From positions 1-10,943 of the forward strand of contig JAKOGH010000657.1 of NCBI GenBank assembly GCA_024811115.1: a DNA stretch of 10,943 nt, read 5' to 3'. Every line of letters begins with the position of its first letter. Within the stretch, counting starts at the first letter, position 1. Below are positions 7,501-10,943 of this stretch, piece after piece. This DNA is from Terana coerulea. Lineage: Eukaryota; Basidiomycota; Agaricomycetes; Polyporales; Phanerochaetaceae. Under the pieces are notes generated by a model, which had not been told where the DNA came from, ran no database searches, and saw nothing but the letters and a program-made list of their open reading frames with translations. The position numbers were made by a program, and so were the translations under genes.

Positions 7501-9539
7501 ACACAGTCGTAGTATTCATGCTATCGCGTACTCCCCTGATGGGAGCCTTGTTGCAACGGCCTCGTTTGACAGGACCATCCGCATATGGGACACAAATACA
7601 GGGCATAGCGCGCTTGCACCTCTTCTTGGGCACACAGACCACGTTTGGTCCGTGTGCTTCGCCAGACGGCTCCCGACTAGTGTCAGGCTCCTGGGATGGG
7701 ACAACCCGGATGTGGGAGGTGTCATCGGGTAAAACCCTCCATATTGACAATGATCGGGATGGCCAAGGAGTTGTGTGGGCGGTCGCATTTTCCCCAGATG
7801 GGCAAGCGGTAGCAACTGCATCCTCCGAAGGGCTGTGTGTACGAGCAGCAGAAGACGGCCGGGTTCTCAAGGAGCTGCGAGACATCCCGGATGCGAACTG
7901 TGTCGCATTTGCGCCTGACAGTTCTTGCATTGCTGCTGGCTATGACGGCTGCACTGTGCGTCTTTGGAGCACATCCACGTATGAGGCAATGCGGCTTCCC
8001 TCGCAGGCCACAATGGAGACATACAGTGCATCGCCTTTTCCCCTGACAGTCGCAGCCTCTTGCATCTGGATCAGAGGACACCACAGTCCGAGTCTGGGAT
8101 CTGAGCACTGGAGCACACACTGTTCTCCGGGCACTCTGACCGGGTCTGCTCAGTGGCCTTTACTGCAGATGGCGAGCACCTCATCTCCAGCTCGAGTGAC
8201 AAACAGTACGGCACTGGAGGATTTCCGATGGTGTACTTCAGTCTGAAGGCGCCGCAGACTCACAGGAGTCACAAATCACTGCCTTTGCTTTTCTGAATGG
8301 AACAACACAGATGCTGACAGGAATGGCCAGTGGTCAGCTGTGTATCTGGCAGATGGAAAGCGCAACAGTGGTCCGCAGCTCGCAGGAGATCCCCACATCG
8401 GCAAGAGTTAAACATCTCGCCATCTCTGCTGATGAGTCAACAATCATTTCGGGCTCTGACGACGGCGGCATACGATTCTGGCGTACGGCGTCCCTCACTC
8501 TCTGGCAGGACTGTCCTTCGGCACATCCTAGACGCCGTTATGGCTGTGGCGCTTTCAGCAGATGGCCGGCATGCATGGTCGGCCTCAGCAGGAGAACTCC
8601 AGAAGTGGTCCCTTGGTGATGGCTGGGCTGCTGTCCGGTGCAGCCTGGGGAGGTAGCAGCGAGATGGTTTGCGCTCGGTTTTCACCAGACTGCTCACGCC
8701 TGGCGCTGGGAAGCAAGAGTGGAAAGGTGCGCCTTCTGGTCTCGCCAACTGGCGAGGTCTTGTGGGAGGTCAAAGGGCACAGTCGGCTGGGTCTGCTCCA
8801 TCTCGTTTTCACCAGATGGCCTACGTCTTTCCTCCAGCTCCATTGACGCGACCATCTGTATTTTGGGACTGCACAACTGGGGAAAGTCTCGGGAACCGCT
8901 ACAAGGCCATGACGATTGGATCATATCGGTCGCGTTCTCTCCGGATGGCGAGTACCTGGCCTCTGGGTCCGACGACAGGACGGTGCGAGTTTGGAATGTC
9001 AAGACACGGCAGCAAGTGCGACTGCTGTACGTTAATGGGCAGACAACATCGCTCACTTTCTCCACAAATGGTGATACTATTGCAGTACTCACCGGAAGAC
9101 GGCATAGTGCAACTCTGGGATGTTTCACAAGGTAGCCGGCTGGGAGGTAGGTCTGGAAATGTCTCGCACAATTTTGCTCCTCACTCACAGCCGTGTCTTC
9201 AGGAACTGTCGACTCAGAGCGCCTTTCGGTGTTATTCTCTCGGAATCCAGCTCATGGCTTGACGCTTGACGGTGCCTCGTTAACCTCATCCAACGCGACG
9301 GCTACCCACAACAGTGCCAATATCGGAATAAGCTGGACCCGCGATGGATGGTGCTTGGGACCCAACGGAGAGCATCTGTTCTGGGTTCCGCCTGAATACC
9401 GCCATCGGCTTCCGAACATGGGACTCAAGCAGATAATTGGTGCACCCCGCCACTGAGCGTGGATCTCGACCTCAGCCGCTTCGTCCACGGCACGGACTGG
9501 GCGCAGTGTTGGTCGGACGAGCCCGTGCAGAGCGTGTAG
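4037..9539 (+). CDS. C2-helical-NACHT-WD40 NLR-like (STAND) protein, frame broken about 14 times
   Basis: This is a fungal NLR-like sensor: a nucleotide-switched NTPase with a WD40 ligand-sensing array and a C2-like N-terminus, probably cytoplasmic or membrane-recruited. Exons: 4037-4061, 4112-4244, 4310-4431, 4493-4550, 4619-4800, 4856-4906, 4961-5156, 5217-5393, 5512-7074, 7136-9146 and 9191-9539. Together they give about 1,620 codons. The ATG at 4037 was chosen because it opens the C2-like domain (MAVHLEVT then VLRAANLPKGN across intron 1). Rough residue order: C2-like 1-113, linker 113-173, helical 173-315, NACHT 350-540, winged-helix and linker to about 920, WD40 array 920-1502, tail 1502-1622. 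All splice joins keep the frame, but the exons themselves carry about 14 frame slips. As written, the full protein cannot be made. It is either a recently inactivated gene or an intact gene with sequence errors. The architecture is secure; functional status is not. Confidence 0.9.
4619..5393 (+). other. Linker and helical domain preceding NACHT (exons 5-8)
   Basis: Exon 5 encodes a Lys- and Ala-rich, probably helical linker (GTVKELVSKTKDVAPSG to NEIMSKLSA). Exons 6-8 encode the helical region that typically precedes NACHT in Agaricomycete NLRs: VHPYAQLAWSILSAVYS, then YKAKQEVDQTIRDLIEDL, an Asp/Glu-rich set of helices, and TVECCFVIQSYANS. Exon 8 continues as amphipathic helix (KISEYRGTFKKLREEFNNRV). 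I recognise the HPYAxxAW...LSAVY signature from family knowledge; its biochemical role is not established. The intron after exon 6 has two possible acceptors 10 bases apart (4950 and 4960). Only 4960 keeps the frame, giving VYS-IYKAKQE; the earlier one leads to a stop within 8 codons. Confidence 0.75.
4907..4960 (+). other. NLR intron with a tandem acceptor choice
   Basis: The donor gtgcgt follows VYS. Acceptors lie at 4949-4950 (catacag) and 4959-4960 (aaaacag). Using the second keeps the frame and the family pattern. Using the first shifts the frame and brings a stop within 8 codons, so mis-splicing would give a protein consisting of the C2-like domain and linker alone, without NACHT. Confidence 0.6.
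5512..6190 (+). other. NACHT NTPase domain
   Basis: The exon opens with a linker typical of this family (HLDLLKMPYADGASLGRTGC, CLAGTR) and then the NTPase core. Walker A is GPAGTGKS (5670-5693). Walker B is LVIVIDALDEC (5959-5991). The Sensor 1 region is LFITSRPERD (about 6067-6096). These match the P-loop NTPases of STAND proteins, which bind ATP/dATP and oligomerise on activation (family knowledge). All key residues seen are intact, so nucleotide binding should be possible in an unbroken protein. One frame change lies between Walker A and Walker B at 5943-5947. Before it the reading is KPLRASE, after it MLGPLVIVIDALDE. The extra G at 5946 alone explains the break, and removing it gives exactly the usual family spacing. 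Confidence 0.9.
6190..7383 (+). other. Winged-helix and linker region between NACHT and WD40
   Basis: This part stays open in one frame from 5947 to 7074 and continues after a 61-base intron (7075-7135). Recognisable family blocks are IYIQQRLLRERM, LFQWAFLACNAICGIG, LHISFRDFLTDAGRGGAFF, FNICQLGSS, LPDRVAQHIPQPLQYACEFL and LLEKLLFWLEALSLLGILGD. These occur in the same order in many Agaricomycete NACHT-WD40 proteins. The stretch LSVIPALPPTSPLFRRFAP just after the intron leads into the first propeller blade. The absence of any frame break here contrasts with the array that follows. Confidence 0.8.
7384..9136 (+). repeat. WD40 repeat array, 14 repeats counted (2 x 7)
   Basis: Following the frame through the breaks, I count 14 WD40-type units of about 40 residues. 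They start near 7384, 7507, 7627, 7757, 7885, 8000, 8127, 8263, 8404, 8533, 8662, 8776, 8905 and 9028. The usual FSPDG core and an [IV]x[LVI]W ending are seen, for example HAIAYSPDGSLVATASFDRT with IRIWD, and SVAFSPDGEYLASGSDDRTV with RVWN. Several units have degenerate endings (IRDIASG, LCVRAAE, LQKWSL, VRLLVSP). Fourteen units would suit two seven-bladed propellers, as in some STAND proteins such as APAF1-like sensors. The units differ clearly from each other, so there is no sign of recent copying between repeats. In this family the array is the presumed ligand-sensing surface (inference). Confidence 0.85.
7660..9450 (+). other. Cluster of 12 frame slips in the WD40 region and tail
   Basis: Slips were placed by following the WD40 consensus between frames. 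Apparent gains of one base: c at 8784, g at 8508-8509, g in 8647-8650, t in 8861-8864, g at 9094-9095. Apparent losses of one base: c at 7998-8000, g at 8062, a at 8201-8203, g at 8891-8893, c at 9445-9448. Two more, near 7660 and 8129-8131, fit either loss of two bases or gain of one. Most sit in runs of 2 to 4 identical bases. Two slips at 8861 and 8891 cancel each other. None can be an intron, since no GT-AG pair of realistic length spans them. Confidence 0.7.
9191..9539 (+). other. Conserved C-terminal tail of the NLR
   Basis: After the last WD40 unit (LWDVSQGSRLGG) a short intron (9147-9190, gtaggt...cacag, 44 bases) leads to a Ser/Thr/Asn-rich stretch. The tail found at the end of many Agaricomycete NACHT-WD40 proteins follows: WTRDGWCLGPNGEHLFWVPP, YRHRL, then a frame slip at 9445-9448, then VDLDLSRFVHGTDWAQCW. 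The frame ends at TAG 9537-9539. The DGW...LFWVP and LDLSRF...GxxWxxCW blocks are why I place the true end here and not at the TGA at 9454. The role of this tail is not known to me. Confidence 0.78.
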
Positions 9540-10943
9540 CAAGGTTGCTGCATCCTCGGGATTTCCGTTCACCATTGCACTCCACTTCTCGCCCTCGCAC
9601 TCCTTGCTGACTCATTCCGAACCCTCTGCCGCGCTTCACATATCTTCCTGATCCGATGTAACAACCACACTCGACAAATCCTCATCTTTTTAGTCGTTCA
9701 TCCTTCGCTCAGATAGGTACTCTCGGAGGCTTCGTGTTCTAGCGGCTGGTTACGGTGATTTACGGTGTACGCCAAAATTGTATGGCAGTCGTTACTTGTC
9801 CTCCGAGATGTAAACATAGGCATGTCTCGTTTCTGGTCACTCAACCCGTAAGCCGGGCCACCAGTGCACGGCACGTAAATGTATCAGTCGTAGCCATCGC
9901 AAGAAAGATTCGCAGCAACCTAACGCGACCTGAGAGAGGGTGAATACTTGTCAAGCGAGCAGCATCAACGCCACAACGGTCATCACAATAGCGACCTTGT
10001 AGTTCTAATAACCACCTCGGCGAGACTCTCTTGCACCCGATTCGCGCGTATGGCAGATGGAACATCGATGAAACACATCTTTATTGTGAAAGATGCGAGG
10101 CAGATGACAAAGGTCAACGACACAAGTAAAGAGCATTTATCCGGGGCAACTTGTGCCGTAAGGCCTGCGGTTAACTTAATCCTGGAGAACTGTTTATCCC
10201 GCAGTGTAAGCATACTTTATACTGCAAAAAGCTTGTCTGAATAACCTGTCATGCAGATACAGGACGTGGACTCACGTCATAGTCTCGACGAGAGCACATC
10301 TCTACCATGGAAGCCTAGCTCGCCCTTGTTCTTGCGCACATCCTCCTCCATTGCTTCTCCATGATCGCGCCGATGCTGCTGTGGGTCGCGTATACTGCCC
10401 CTATCCGCGGCGATGGCGACGTGCCCAGCGCTCATAACAGCGGTGGACTCGGTCTTCTTGGGCACGGGCCCACCTCGCGCACGATCCTCTTGTCAGCCTA
10501 GAACAGCAGCACCGAGCGTATGAGAGGTGGAACAGTGAAGAAACATGCCCAACATACCCCGAACGTTCTCTAGATCCACTTCATGGCATCCACGCCCGCC
10601 AAGAGGCCGAGCTACATGACAACGTCCTCCTCAGAAGCACAAAGAGAGGCACCACGCGGCAGCGCTGCGAGCACGCTTCATGCCCCTTCGTTTTGCAAAC
10701 TTAGTTTTGTGTTGAGAACGAGACCGAGACCTTGAATAGCCGTCAGTGCAGGCAGTTTGCTTTAGTCAAGGGATCACGCACTCAGTCATTAATGACTTCG
10801 ACTTCCTTCTCCCCACCATCAACCTTGGTGGGTAGTCGGCGGGAGAACTTCCCGCCAGTCTGGTACGGACAGGTCGAGCTTGCACTTTCACATGCAGGTG
10901 CTCAAACCGACGGGTAGTGAGGCTGCTGATGAATCGATCCTAC
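9540..10943. other. About 1.4 kb downstream of the NLR with no supported gene
   Basis: The first part should hold the NLR 3' UTR; I see no clear AATAAA close to the stop. Farther on, a hydrophilic minus-strand frame at 10277-10480 and a hydrophobic plus-strand frame over the same bases (about 10316-10501) compete, and neither matches a family I know. No tRNA, rRNA or transposon ends were found. A hairpin with a 7-base perfect stem lies at 10076-10095 and two more at 10812-10856. Confidence 0.45.
10812..10856. repeat. Two adjacent perfect-stem hairpins
   Basis: The first inverted repeat is cccacca (10812-10818) with tggtggg (10826-10832), 7-base loop. The second is ggcggga (10838-10844) with tcccgcc (10850-10856), 5-base loop. 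They are separated by 5 bases and both stems are GC-rich. The role is unknown; they could fold in RNA of either strand. Confidence 0.5.

Noticed and set aside
7149..8246. A single 365-codon gene in the WD40 region
   Set aside because: Only about 7660-7998 of this frame carries WD40 units; the start and end are out-of-frame readings of the NLR gene.
7660..9450. Frame changes explained by short introns
   Set aside because: The distances are only a few bases and no GT-AG pair of at least about 40 bases spans any change while keeping the WD40 pattern.
10076..10095. Hairpin catcttt/aaagatg
   Set aside because: A lone 7-base AT-rich stem is common by chance in 11 kb.
10277..10700. Resemblance of minus-strand LLAGVDAM to an HSP60-like segment
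   Set aside because: Only a few residues match and stops interrupt the frame on both sides; no neighbouring chaperonin motif is present.
1..10943. CRISPR array, tRNA, rRNA, transposase, LTR or terminal inverted repeats
   Set aside because: Scanned by eye on both strands; no repeat-spacer structure, no tRNA T-loop signature and no transposase motif was found.

Overview
The window looks like nuclear DNA of a basidiomycete fungus, most likely an Agaricomycete. The coding regions are cut by short GT-AG introns (44 to 118 bases). The one large gene is a NACHT-WD40 NLR-like (STAND) protein of the kind that is abundant in mushroom-forming fungi. There is no operon, Shine-Dalgarno or other bacterial signal. 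All identifications rest on motif and family recognition by eye; no search was run.

Layout. Positions 59-373 (minus) hold the 5' part of a cofilin (ADF-H) gene that runs off the left edge. Its first coding exon is just the ATG. Positions about 440-872 (minus) hold a possible small spliced gene that I do not recognise, lying head-to-tail upstream of cofilin. From about 900 to 3460 I find no gene I can defend. Positions 3466-4026 (plus) carry fragments of open reading that may be a small or decayed gene. Positions 4037-9539 (plus) carry the main gene: 11 exons and about 1,620 codons. Its parts are an N-terminal C2-like domain, a linker, a helical domain, a NACHT NTPase with Walker A and B intact, a winged-helix/linker region, a WD40 array that I count as 14 repeats (enough for two seven-bladed propellers), and a conserved C-terminal tail. 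From 9540 to 10943 I see no supported gene, only two adjacent perfect-stem hairpins near 10812-10856.

Condition of the genes. The NLR reading frame is broken about 14 times. Most breaks are single-base gains or losses in runs of 2 to 4 identical bases. Twelve fall between 7660 and 9450, and none falls in the 1.7 kb before that. Splice sites and catalytic motifs are intact, and I found no stop that is not explained by a frame slip. Cofilin, normally an essential single-copy gene, also carries a frame break, so sequence error must be weighed against real decay.

How it would work. By family knowledge, NLR-like STAND proteins are nucleotide-switched sensors in which WD40 propellers bind a ligand and NACHT drives oligomerisation. 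A C2-like N-terminus would suggest membrane recruitment as the output or location of the switch. That last point is inference.
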